DNA of 11,664 bases from Verrucomicrobiota bacterium (GCA_013152075.1 JAADHD010000205.1:1-11664); one strand, 5' to 3'. Counted from the stretch's first letter, positions 1 through 8,022 are shown. Made by a program: numbers and translations. The notes: generated by a model not told the origin, from the sequence alone.

Positions 1-66
1 AAAGCTGAGAAAAAGAATGAAGCCGTGTGGGGTTTTGGGATGAATATGGACTGCCAAGCCGCTTAA
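1..66 (+). CDS. Possible C-terminal end of a gene entering from the left
   Basis: Frame 1 is open from the left edge to a TAA at 64-66 and gives 21 residues rich in Lys, Glu and Ala, ending in NMDCQAA. The open stretch is short and the family is not recognisable, so this is an inference from an open frame only. If real, the gene converges with the dehydrogenase that ends at 177. The 110 bases between them hold no clear terminator. Sequence to the left of the window would settle it. Confidence 0.35.
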   Translation, partial: KAEKKNEAVWGFGMNMDCQAA

Positions 67-176
67 AAACCATAAACCTTCCTTCAAAAATCTATGGGTA
101 ATAAACAAAGGAAACAGGGCAATCGACAATTTATGACTTTTGCCTGACCCTTCGCTTGCTGCGATTTTATCAATTC

Positions 177-3131
177 TCACCTCCCCAAAAAACCCAGCAA
201 GTCACGCACCTCATCAGGCTTCAAAATCGCCAGCAAACCTTCCGGCATGATGGACTGATCAAGCACTTCCCGTTTGGTCACATCCTTGGTCGCCACCGAT
301 ATCTCGCCCGCCGGCGTGCGCAGGCTGATGGTATATTCATTCTCAGAAGCTACATTACCGCTGACCACGGTTCCATCTTTCTGAGTGATTATCGTCAGCT
401 TGAAATCCTGCGGCAAGGTAGCCGAGGGATCGATGATATTTTCGAGCATGTAGGCGATATCGCCACGATTTGCCCCGGTCAGGTCGGGACCGATATTGCC
501 ACCCTCCCCTTTCAGGTTATGACAGGCCATGCAGAGTTGCTGGAACTTTAAATGGCCGTTTTTAAAATCAGCCTTGGCCAGGACATCCGGGGTCAATTGA
601 TCCCGCCATTTTTTGATCAAAGCTTTTTTCTCCGCTGAAGATCTCCCTAACTTCCCCCACACTTTTGTCAGTTGCTTGTTGAGTTCTTTGTTCTTAAACG
701 TCTGGATATGTCGGGCATGATAAGCTGTCACTGCCTGACTGGGCACCACTTTCGCCGCGATGGCGTCGAGCAGTTGGCCTGCAAATTTCGGGTTGGCCGT
801 CAGGGTATTGATGGTCGCCAACTGGTCTTCACCAGAATAACTCTTGTATTGCTTGATGAGCGCATCAGCTATTTCTACCTGCTTGAATGCAGCGAGAGAT
901 TTGATCGCTTCGAAACGAAGACCCTCAGTAGCCAGCAACGAGAGAACCGCCGGCACTGATTCTTTATTTCCAGACTCACCGACCAAGTCCAGAGCGAGCC
1001 GTTTGGCATCCACACTGGCTTTGGCATCAGTTAATGTTTGTTCCAATTCAGCCAAGGTTCCGGCTTCATCAAAAATGAAATTCAAGCGCAGAGCTACGGG
1101 AAGAAGTTCAGCAGACGATCTGCTCGCAGCCATCACCAACTCCCAATCCGCCGGAGCCTTAACCTCTCGTCGCCCCTTCAAGGCCGCCGCCATGCCGGTA
1201 AGAACACCAAGACGGGTTTCGTCATCTTTCAACTTGCCGAACACCTGCATCAGTGGATCCAATTGCCCTGCCGCCGCCAAACGCCGGGCGATAGATCGCG
1301 GGATCACCGGAAACTTCGCTTGCTGCAACAAAGCCACCGCCTCGACAGGGTAATCCGCAGTGACGTCTTTCAACCCAAACCACAGCATCAACGGAATGTT
1401 TTGATCTTCGCGATCTTCAACACGTTGCGCCAAAGCTTGAGCAATTGGCCAGCGTTGTTTGGCGGGCAGGAGCGCCATCGATGACGCGATATACACACGC
1501 ACCAGCGCGGAGGGATCAGATTTTGCCAGATCCTGCAAACGTGCCACCCAGACCTCGCCACCAACCTCAGCCGCGATGCGCACTCCCCAGGCTCGCAAAT
1601 GTTCACTTGGATCATCCAATGCAAATTTGATATCCTCGTCACCCAACAAGCTCGTAACTTTCAGTGTTAAAAAAGCGCGAATTCGTTGAGGCACCGTCGA
1701 GTCTCCAGCAAGAATGTCTTTCAACGCCGCCCCAACCAATTTTTCGTCAAGCTTTCCGGCTACCGCGCGCTGCTGCAGGATGCTCCTGGATTTGCGGGCA
1801 AACCATTCATTCTTGTCCAGCTGATAAGCCACCAAAAGTTCATCCGTCGCCTTCCACAAATCGATCGGCTTCGACTTGGTCGCGTCCCCGTAAGTGATCT
1901 TGTAAATTCTCCCCGAAGTCCGGTGAACTCCATCGTTGTCGTGACACTCCCCGTCATCACACCAGTCGGATATATATACATCACCATCCGGTCCATAGAG
2001 TTGAGTCACTCCTCGATACCACTGATTATTCGCAAACATAAAGTCTTCTTCATGTTTGCCCACATAACCTGATCCCTTGCGCGCCAAGCTGTCGTTATTC
2101 AAACGCCGCCCGTGGGTATTGGACATAAAAATGGTGTTATTGTATTTCTCCGGCCACTTTCCTCCAAGGTAAATCATCGCCCCACAATGCGTATGGCCCC
2201 CGCCAAGTTTTCCATGCACACCCTTCCCGTCACGAGTCTTGGTCCAGTCATCGGTGCTTCCCGCATGATGCAAATGGTCAGCGCACATCGGAATGCGCTC
2301 ATAAACATTTATCCCCAAACCTTCCGCGTAATTATTCATGCGCGGAAAGTAGGCTCCAGGAATCAAGTGCCACAGATGACCATTAACGTTATTGGAAAAA
2401 AATAACTCCCCCACATCGTTCCAGTCCAATCCCCAGGGGTTCGTTGTGCCATGACTGATCACTTCGAATTTTTTGCTCACCGGATGAAAGCGCCAGATAG
2501 AACAATCCAATAAAGTCCGCTCATCTTCCGGCGTGCCCGGCACACCCACCAAGGATTTTGCCGAGATACCATGCCGCCCATACATCCAACCATCAATGCC
2601 CCAGGTCAGTCCGCTGAGAAAATTGTGTTTTGCTTTGATTGACCAGCCATCGAGTACCACCTCAGGCGCTCCATCTGGCACGTCGTCCCGATTGCGGTCC
2701 GGGATAAACAGCAAATTGGGTGCATCCCCCACCCAGACTCCACCCCAACCCACGGTCATTGCCGACACATGATTGCCACCCGTCCAGAACACCGTGCGCT
2801 TGTCATGGCGTCCGTCATTATTGGTATCCTCGAACACCACAATCCGGTCCTCGCCTTTTTTCTCCCACTCATGATACGAGTAGGATTCCGCCACCCAGAT
2901 TCGCCCACGATCATCCAGTGCCATGGCAACCGGTTGACGCACATCCGGCTCACCAGCATATAAAGTTGCTTTAAAACCCTCCGGCAAAGTGATCGCTGCT
3001 ACCGCCTCCTGTGGTGAAGGCGGCTCTTCTCCGGGCTTCTGGGAATTGCGGGGCTGGTAGTCGTCTGCACCCATGGCAGAACACAACAACAAGCCACTGA
3101 GGGCGTGGAGGGATAAATATCGGAGGTTCAT
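177..3131 (-). CDS. PVC-type membrane-bound dehydrogenase with HEAT-like region and C-terminal cytochrome c domain
   Basis: This is a large exported redox protein, 984 residues from the chosen ATG at 3131. An earlier in-frame ATG at 3200 would add 23 residues before the signal peptide and overlap the divergent gene, so 3131 is preferred. Residues 1-21 form a signal peptide (basic start, Leu-rich core, likely cut near SAMG/ADD). Residues about 48-410 match the PVC-type dehydrogenase propeller: the LPEGF opening, acidic DxNxDG-type loops that may bind calcium, and a Cys/His-rich DWCDDGECHDNDGVHRTSG stretch. Residues about 420-840 are helical and HEAT-like. The end carries the PVC haem-binding domain, with CMACH at 867-871 (bases 519-533) and a late SIMPEGLL motif whose Met may be the distal haem ligand. 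Family members are thought to oxidise sugars or alcohols and pass electrons to the attached cytochrome, but this substrate is unknown. No Shine-Dalgarno sequence is visible. Confidence 0.93.
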   Translation of the reverse strand: MNLRYLSLHALSGLLLCSAMGADDYQPRNSQKPGEEPPSPQEAVAAITLPEGFKATLYAGEPDVRQPVAMALDDRGRIWVAESYSYHEWEKKGEDRIVVFEDTNNDGRHDKRTVFWTGGNHVSAMTVGWGGVWVGDAPNLLFIPDRNRDDVPDGAPEVVLDGWSIKAKHNFLSGLTWGIDGWMYGRHGISAKSLVGVPGTPEDERTLLDCSIWRFHPVSKKFEVISHGTTNPWGLDWNDVGELFFSNNVNGHLWHLIPGAYFPRMNNYAEGLGINVYERIPMCADHLHHAGSTDDWTKTRDGKGVHGKLGGGHTHCGAMIYLGGKWPEKYNNTIFMSNTHGRRLNNDSLARKGSGYVGKHEEDFMFANNQWYRGVTQLYGPDGDVYISDWCDDGECHDNDGVHRTSGRIYKITYGDATKSKPIDLWKATDELLVAYQLDKNEWFARKSRSILQQRAVAGKLDEKLVGAALKDILAGDSTVPQRIRAFLTLKVTSLLGDEDIKFALDDPSEHLRAWGVRIAAEVGGEVWVARLQDLAKSDPSALVRVYIASSMALLPAKQRWPIAQALAQRVEDREDQNIPLMLWFGLKDVTADYPVEAVALLQQAKFPVIPRSIARRLAAAGQLDPLMQVFGKLKDDETRLGVLTGMAAALKGRREVKAPADWELVMAASRSSAELLPVALRLNFIFDEAGTLAELEQTLTDAKASVDAKRLALDLVGESGNKESVPAVLSLLATEGLRFEAIKSLAAFKQVEIADALIKQYKSYSGEDQLATINTLTANPKFAGQLLDAIAAKVVPSQAVTAYHARHIQTFKNKELNKQLTKVWGKLGRSSAEKKALIKKWRDQLTPDVLAKADFKNGHLKFQQLCMACHNLKGEGGNIGPDLTGANRGDIAYMLENIIDPSATLPQDFKLTIITQKDGTVVSGNVASENEYTISLRTPAGEISVATKDVTKREVLDQSIMPEGLLAILKPDEVRDLLGFLGR

Positions 3132-3170
3132 AATTACAAGATTATGCAAGACAGTAGCGACGATTTGCAT
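3129..3170. promoter_or_regulatory. Dyad symmetries in the dehydrogenase/aminopeptidase divergent gap
   Basis: The 53-bp gap between the two divergent starts holds two overlapping inverted repeats. One is CATAAT (3129-3134) with ATTATG (3141-3146), which includes the dehydrogenase start codon. The other is ATGCAA (3144-3149) with TTGCAT (3165-3170), 15 bp apart. I could not pick out convincing -35/-10 pairs in either direction. The gap is so short that the promoters probably overlap, and a protein bound here could affect both genes. That regulatory role is inference. Confidence 0.25.
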
Positions 3171-3184
3171 TATTTCAAAGAGTG

Positions 3185-5878
3185 ATGAAAAATCTGCCAC
3201 CCTGCCCCCTCAAGCAAACTCTCCTTTCTCTCCTGCTGCTGGTTTACTGTAGCCTGTTGATTCCCTCCTCTCATGCCGAAAATCTAGGCTGGGAAACTTG
3301 TCAGGAAAAGGGCCACTACCTGAACGCGTTCTACGAATCCAAACCCGGAGTAGGCGGTCGTCAATACGAACGGGATCGGCGCATCGATGTGAAACATCTG
3401 AAACTCGAACTCGTGCCCGACTTCGCTAAACAGGCCATGGCCGGAATCGCTACTTTGAATTTTTCCCCGATAGCAAAACCGCTCGATCAACTGCATTTGG
3501 ATGCCGTCAGCCTGTCTGTCGAAAAGGTCGAATCTTCCGCTCCGCTCCAGGACTGGGAAAACAATGACGAGCAGATCATCCTGACTTTCAAACAAGCTCT
3601 CCCCGTCGGCAAGGAGGCCTGGGTAAAAATCACTTACTCGGTAGAGAAACCCGATCACGGACTCTATTTCCGCACCGAAGCCATGGGATATCCCAAGGGC
3701 GACGATCAACTCTGGACCCAGGGTCAACCGGAACGGCACCGATACTGGTTTCCGGGCTACGATTATCCCAATGAACGTTTTACCTCCGAAGTCATCTGCA
3801 AGGTGCCTGACAAAATGACCGTGCTTTCAAACGGCAAGCTGCTCAGCGAAAAAACGGCAAACGGCTTCACTATCTTTCACTGGTTACAGGATAAACCTCA
3901 TGCCAATTATCTGGTTTCGGTCGTCGCCGGGTATTTCGATAAACTGGAGGATCAATACCGCGACATCCCACTCGCCTTTTACGCTCCGCCATCGGAATTC
4001 GCGGTCGCCGAAAATTCGTTTCGCGACACCAAACAGATCATGGCCTTTTTTGAAAAAGAAATTGGCGTGCCTTACCCCTGGGACAAATATTTTAGCGTTT
4101 GCGTGCACGACTTTATTGCCGGCGGAATGGAAAATACCAGCCTCACTACGCTGACCAACTACACTCTGTTTTCCGAAGCGTCGGAAAATATCCGCACCAG
4201 TTACCCTCTGGACGCCCACGAAATGGCCCATCAATGGTTCGGCGATCTGGTCACGGCAAAGGACTGGAGTCAGCTCTGGTTAAACGAAGGATTCGCCACC
4301 TTTTACACTAACCTCTACGAGCAATCGAAAAACGGTACGGACTCCATGCGATACCGCCTTTATCTCGACGCCAAACGAATTTTCAAAGCCAAAGACGAAA
4401 AACCAATCACCTGGCGTGGATATAAAAACCCACAAGAACAATTCGACTATCGTGTGTATCCAAAAGGCGGGTGGGTATTGCACATGTTGCGATCACAAAT
4501 GGGCCCCGAGCTCTATCAAAAATGCATCCAGACTTATCTCGAGCGCAACCGGGAACAGTCCGTCGAAACCGCTGATCTCAGAAGGGTAATCGAGGAGCTA
4601 TCCGGGCAATCCTGGGATCGTTTTTTCGATCAATGGGTTCACCATGGAGGTGTTCCAAAACTGAAGATTTCTTCCTACGACTGGGATGAAAAACGCAAGC
4701 AGGCCAAACTCAGCATTTCCCAGACTCAAAAGATCAGCGATAAGGTGGTGCTCTTTGTCCTTCCATTGCCCGTCCGCATGATCGTTGACGGTAAAGTGCA
4801 CGATACCACCGTGAGCATCACCCGGGACTCCGAAGACTTCTATTTTGATTTACCCAAAAAGCCCGACATCATCCGCGTTGATCCAGATTACACCTTGTTA
4901 GCAGATATCTACTTTCACCCCCCGACTTCCACTCGAAGTGCTCAGCTGAAAAATAAAAAAGATATGATGGGCCGACTGCTGGCCGTTCAACTACTGGGCG
5001 GAAAAAAAGACAGCAAGAGCATCGACAAGCTCAAGCACACCCTGAACAACGACTCTTTTTATGGGGTGCGCATCGAAGCCGCCAAAGCACTAGCCAAAAC
5101 CCACACGCCGGATGCTCTTAAAGCTCTCACAGATTCCCTGAACCAGAAAGATGCGCGGGCCAGGCAGGAAGTGGTGCGGGCTTTGGTGAAATTTTACAAC
5201 AATGATGCGCTGTCCACTTTGAAACAAATCGTGAATAAAGAGAAAAATCCAGAAATAGCAGCAGTGGCTATTGACGGTCTGGGCAAGTTTCCCGTCAGCC
5301 AGGTCAAAACCACCTTGCTTGGTGCATTGGAAAAGCCATCCTACCGGAACACCCTCGCCAGTGCCGCCATCCATGCCATGAAAGATCAAAGCACGCCGGA
5401 ATACGCCGAGGTTTTGTTGAAAGTTTTACAGACTCAGGAAACATCCTTTACCACTCGCAGTTTTGCCAGCTCCATGAACAGCCTGGCGACTCTCGTTAGA
5501 GGTGAACAAGCGGACAACGCCGCTAAAGAAGAGATTCGGGTTTTTATCAGCGAATTTCTATCGCATCCCAAACCCTCACTAAGAATCGCCGCCATCCGTG
5601 CCCTGGCAAGCCTGGAAGACCAACGTTCCTTACCTGCTCTGAAAACCATAACCAGCAGCGGCAATAAAGAATCCAGCGAATACAAAGCCGCCGAGTCAGC
5701 CATCAAAAAACTGGTCTCAGGAAAAAAACAAGCTGATGAAGTCGAGGATCTCCGCAAGGAAATGTTGAAAATTCAGAAAGAAATTCAGGGCCTCAAAAAA
5801 CAAGTGGAGACTGAAAGGAACCGATCACTGCTGTTGCTGAAATCTGTGCGGCCTCTACTCAAGCCTGATAAAAAGTGA
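3185..5878 (+). CDS. Secreted M1-family metallo-aminopeptidase with HEAT repeats and C-terminal coiled coil
   Basis: This is a zinc aminopeptidase of the M1 (gluzincin) family, 897 residues from the ATG at 3185; a GTG one codon earlier is the alternative start. A signal peptide ends near residue 32 (IPSSHA/EN), so the enzyme is exported. An N-terminal beta domain is followed by the catalytic domain. The domain holds the exopeptidase motif GGMEN (313-317), zinc ligands HEMAH (345-349) and Glu368 in NEGFA, and Tyr425 in YPKGG as the likely transition-state tyrosine. All expected catalytic residues are present. Residues about 590-830 form helical HEAT-like repeats, and about 848-890 form a Lys/Glu/Leu-rich coiled coil. 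The HEAT part makes it longer than single-domain M1 enzymes. It would release N-terminal residues from peptides outside the cytoplasm. It diverges from the dehydrogenase at 177-3131, which also carries a HEAT-like region. Confidence 0.93.
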   Translation: MKNLPPCPLKQTLLSLLLLVYCSLLIPSSHAENLGWETCQEKGHYLNAFYESKPGVGGRQYERDRRIDVKHLKLELVPDFAKQAMAGIATLNFSPIAKPLDQLHLDAVSLSVEKVESSAPLQDWENNDEQIILTFKQALPVGKEAWVKITYSVEKPDHGLYFRTEAMGYPKGDDQLWTQGQPERHRYWFPGYDYPNERFTSEVICKVPDKMTVLSNGKLLSEKTANGFTIFHWLQDKPHANYLVSVVAGYFDKLEDQYRDIPLAFYAPPSEFAVAENSFRDTKQIMAFFEKEIGVPYPWDKYFSVCVHDFIAGGMENTSLTTLTNYTLFSEASENIRTSYPLDAHEMAHQWFGDLVTAKDWSQLWLNEGFATFYTNLYEQSKNGTDSMRYRLYLDAKRIFKAKDEKPITWRGYKNPQEQFDYRVYPKGGWVLHMLRSQMGPELYQKCIQTYLERNREQSVETADLRRVIEELSGQSWDRFFDQWVHHGGVPKLKISSYDWDEKRKQAKLSISQTQKISDKVVLFVLPLPVRMIVDGKVHDTTVSITRDSEDFYFDLPKKPDIIRVDPDYTLLADIYFHPPTSTRSAQLKNKKDMMGRLLAVQLLGGKKDSKSIDKLKHTLNNDSFYGVRIEAAKALAKTHTPDALKALTDSLNQKDARARQEVVRALVKFYNNDALSTLKQIVNKEKNPEIAAVAIDGLGKFPVSQVKTTLLGALEKPSYRNTLASAAIHAMKDQSTPEYAEVLLKVLQTQETSFTTRSFASSMNSLATLVRGEQADNAAKEEIRVFISEFLSHPKPSLRIAAIRALASLEDQRSLPALKTITSSGNKESSEYKAAESAIKKLVSGKKQADEVEDLRKEMLKIQKEIQGLKKQVETERNRSLLLLKSVRPLLKPDKK

Positions 5879-5922
5879 AACATTCCGATAGGCAACACAG
5901 CTTCTTACTCTCTCTTCTTATC

Positions 5923-5971
5923 CGCGCTTGTCCGTGAAATCCGCGGTTAAAAACCTTTCACGGATAGCGCG
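5923..5971. repeat. Imperfect palindrome, possible dispersed repeat, between convergent genes
   Basis: The left arm 5923-5939 pairs with 5956-5971. TCCGTGAAA (5931-5939) matches TTTCACGGA (5956-5964) over 9 bp, and CGCGC (5923-5927) matches GCGCG (5967-5971) outside a small internal loop. The 16-nt centre includes CCGCGGTTAA. It lies between the convergent aminopeptidase and EamA genes and could fold in either transcript, but no T-run follows on either strand, so it is not a classic intrinsic terminator. A related 12-mer with one difference occurs at 8621-8632, which hints at a dispersed element. Confidence 0.5.
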
Positions 5972-5996
5972 AATGGGAGAAATAATTCATCCCTCT

Positions 5997-6914
5997 TCAT
6001 TTCACCCTCCCCACAAGCACTCCGTAGCATCCGAGCACAATCAGCGCCGCGCCCACCACTTGCAGGACACTAAACGTTTCCGCAAACAACAACACTCCCC
6101 CTATCGAAGCGGTGACCGGCAACGCCATCTGAATCGAAGCACCGCTGGCAACCGGCAAATAACGATAACTTTCGGTCATCGCAATCTGCCCGAGACTGGA
6201 TACAACGGCGGCCACTGAGATCAGCAGAAACTCCAATCCCCCAGGCCATTCAAATGAATAGATGGCAAAAGGAGTCATCACCAGGATCAAATAGATACAC
6301 TGGCACAAATATATGGCCCCGGAATGGTAAGTCCGCGTGAGCTGCCTAATCGCAACCACAGCACCGGCAGCACTGAGCGCTCCCACCAGCGCCATGACTT
6401 CAGCCATAACAAAGTGAGATCCTCCGCCCCCCATGCCGACACCTGTCAAAAGCAGCACCCCTGACAAAGCCACCACAATCCATACAGCCTTCACCCAGCC
6501 GAGGCGCTCTTTTAAAAACAACGCAGCCATCACCGCGGCGAACAGAATATAGGTGCTACTGATCAGGGTCGATTTACCCGCCCCGAGAATGGGGATCGTC
6601 CAATAAAAACAGGCGGTGCCCACCAAACCGGTAAGCCCTCTCCAAATCATCAGTCGCTCGGTAAATATCGGACGCAAACGAATCAAGCCCCGCCCTCTAA
6701 ACAGGGCAATGATTACAAAAAATCCCAACACAGCGCGCGCATACAAAGCCAACCACGGACTCACATTCAAGTGGCTACCAGTGTATTTTAGAATCAAAAC
6801 GTTTGCCGAAAACAAGGTCAAAGACAGCACCATGAGCCATACTCCACGGGAGAAGTGCTCCTGCGTCTGAGGCTGCTGGCATATTACCGAAGCTGATGAG
6901 TTTTTATCGTTCAT
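5997..6914 (-). CDS. EamA/DMT-superfamily membrane transporter
   Basis: A 305-residue hydrophobic protein with about ten predicted transmembrane helices in two halves, the duplicated EamA arrangement (roughly residues 27-155 and 170-302). A polar N-terminus of about 25 residues precedes the first helix. Features typical of the family are conserved small residues in the helices, the ARAVLGFF segment in the first half and short basic loops such as LFLKERLGW at the end of the first repeat. DMT exporters carry metabolites, amino acids or drugs, and the substrate cannot be told from sequence. The start at 6914 is the first ATG of the frame and has no visible Shine-Dalgarno sequence. A leader hairpin reaches into its first base (6914-6948). 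It converges with the aminopeptidase and appears monocistronic. Confidence 0.9.
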   Translation of the reverse strand: MNDKNSSASVICQQPQTQEHFSRGVWLMVLSLTLFSANVLILKYTGSHLNVSPWLALYARAVLGFFVIIALFRGRGLIRLRPIFTERLMIWRGLTGLVGTACFYWTIPILGAGKSTLISSTYILFAAVMAALFLKERLGWVKAVWIVVALSGVLLLTGVGMGGGGSHFVMAEVMALVGALSAAGAVVAIRQLTRTYHSGAIYLCQCIYLILVMTPFAIYSFEWPGGLEFLLISVAAVVSSLGQIAMTESYRYLPVASGASIQMALPVTASIGGVLLFAETFSVLQVVGAALIVLGCYGVLVGRVK

Positions 6915-6948
6915 AAATCAATCTGGGAAGCGTCCCGGAGTTGATTTA
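6914..6948 (-). promoter_or_regulatory. Hairpin or dyad directly at the EamA gene start
   Basis: TAAATCAA (6914-6921) and TTGATTTA (6941-6948) are perfect 8-bp inverted repeats. Inside them GGGA (6925-6928) pairs with TCCC (6933-6936) around a 4-nt loop, and two further pairs extend that inner stem. The outer arm includes the first base of the transporter ATG. The structure is seen in the sequence; its role is inferred. It could hide the start from ribosomes in the transcript, or be a DNA operator. Confidence 0.45.
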
Positions 6949-7249
6949 GAAAAGATACCTGCCTTTAATTACCTGAATAGCTGGTAGAAAAAATACTTAA
7001 GATCTGCAATCACCCGAGACTGTGAATTAGCCAATAATCAGCCAACGTCGCACTCGCCCCTTCGCCACAGATGCGGCAACGGGTTTCATGGTCTTTAAGC
7101 TGATGGGTGAATTAAACATACCTTGTTAGGAAGTGCCACACTCTACATGCAACTTTCAACTTCGCAAGCACTCGTCAGCTTCTTCCTCCGCAAAGCTCCC
7201 TCCGCCGAGGCTTCGACAGACAAGCTGACCCCTTCCGCTGAGCGGAAGC
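6949..7249. other. Gap without a supported gene between EamA and MsrA genes
   Basis: No complete gene is supported here. The left part is AT-rich and upstream of the transporter, but no convincing promoter could be chosen. On the minus strand 7010-7111 is open for 33 codons after a TAA, with a plausible-looking peptide (CRICGEG, then LADYW) but no start codon, so it may be a gene remnant or chance. The right part, 7174-7248, is a cluster of inverted repeats listed separately. Confidence 0.5.
7174..7248. repeat. Nested inverted repeats downstream of msrA
   Basis: There are three inverted repeats. GTCAGCTT (7174-7181) pairs with AAGCTGAC (7222-7229). CCTC (7199-7202) pairs with GAGG (7207-7210) inside it. 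Next to msrA, CTTCCGCT (7232-7239) and AGCGGAAG (7241-7248) form a near-perfect 17-bp palindrome, two bases past the msrA stop codon. No T-run follows on the msrA strand, so it is a weak terminator at best. It may stabilise the transcript end or be a REP-like dispersed element. Confidence 0.45.
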
Positions 7250-7861
7250 TTACTCCTTCTCTATTCCCATTTTTTTCAGTTTGGGATGGATCACCATCCG
7301 GCAATAAGCGTTGCTGGGGTTGTTACGGTAAAAATCCTGGTGTTCTTTCTCAGCTTCCCAGAACTTGCTCGCTTGAGTAATTTCCGTTACCGCCGCATCC
7401 GCGTAACGTCCCGAATCATTTAAATCGTCCATAGAACAAATCGCTGCCGCCCGCTGCTCAGGGGAATGATAAAAAATCGCCGAGCGATACTGCGTGCCTC
7501 GATCCTCTCCCTGCCGATTCAAAGTTGTTGGGTCATGCGCCTGCCAAAAAACGTCCAGCAATTCCTCGTAAGTAATCTTCTTAGCATCATAGGCCACCTG
7601 AATCACTTCCGCATAACCTGACTGCCCAGCGCTCACCTGCTTATACGTCGGCTTATCTATGTCACCCCCCATATAACCTGATTTCACATCCAGCACCCCT
7701 GTCATACGCTCCATCACGGCTTCAGTGCACCAGAAACACCCCCCTGCAAAAGTGGCGATTTCCTGATTCGGATTTTTTAATTGGTCATTCATATCAGACT
7801 TCGAACAAGACAGAATCAGGCCTATTAGCCCTGTTCCCAAGATCAATCTCAAGTAGCTCAT
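7250..7861 (-). CDS. msrA: Peptide-methionine (S)-S-oxide reductase MsrA, probable lipoprotein
   Basis: MsrA reduces methionine-S-sulfoxide in oxidised proteins. This copy has 203 residues. The signature GGCFWCTE puts the catalytic cysteine at 42 and the conserved glutamate at 47. Other family blocks follow: SGYMGG, YAEVIQV, FWQAHDPTT, NRQGEDRGTQYRS and YRNNPSNAYCR. Cys187 in the C-terminal block is the likely resolving cysteine; Cys142 is an extra one. Residues 1-18 are a short basic start and hydrophobic run followed by Cys19 (LILSC), which suggests lipoprotein export. The lipobox is imperfect, with Leu at -2, so a plain signal anchor is possible. The enzyme would then repair envelope proteins, fed by an unknown reductant partner. 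It diverges from the small RHH-like gene at 8049. No msrB is in the window. Confidence 0.93.
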   Translation of the reverse strand: MSYLRLILGTGLIGLILSCSKSDMNDQLKNPNQEIATFAGGCFWCTEAVMERMTGVLDVKSGYMGGDIDKPTYKQVSAGQSGYAEVIQVAYDAKKITYEELLDVFWQAHDPTTLNRQGEDRGTQYRSAIFYHSPEQRAAAICSMDDLNDSGRYADAAVTEITQASKFWEAEKEHQDFYRNNPSNAYCRMVIHPKLKKMGIEKE

Positions 7862-7940
7862 CAGTTTAAATTTTCTCTTTCTCTTCGGTCATCAGGTCTC
7901 TGCAAGCCTTCTCAACTCACCCAATGGTAAAGATATCTAA

Positions 7941-7968
7941 ATTAAAATACGGAAATACGAAAGATCAA
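7941..7968 (-). promoter_or_regulatory. Candidate msrA promoter
   Basis: On the minus strand TTGATC (7968-7963) and TTTAAT (7946-7941) are separated by 16 bp. They match the sigma-70 boxes at 4 of 6 and 5 of 6 positions. The msrA start is about 80 bp downstream. The region is AT-rich, so chance matches are likely and confidence is modest. Confidence 0.35.
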
Positions 7969-7994
7969 AAAATTAAAAAAAATCACCAATATCC

Positions 7995-8022
7995 TTGACT
8001 CATGCCATAGGTATCGAATAAG
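7995..8022 (+). promoter_or_regulatory. Candidate promoter of the RHH-like cassette
   Basis: TTGACT (7995-8000) and AATAAG (8017-8022) are 16 bp apart, matching the -35 box at 5 of 6 and the -10 box at 4 of 6. An A-rich tract at 7967-7984 lies just upstream, like an UP element. Transcription would start near 8029, about 20 bp before the ATG at 8049. The first operator-like repeat fills the spacer and the second covers the predicted start site. Confidence 0.5.

Noticed and set aside
156..551. A 131-codon + strand open frame over the haem domain end
   Set aside because: It is antisense to the clearly conserved CxxCH haem domain and has no domain-like features.
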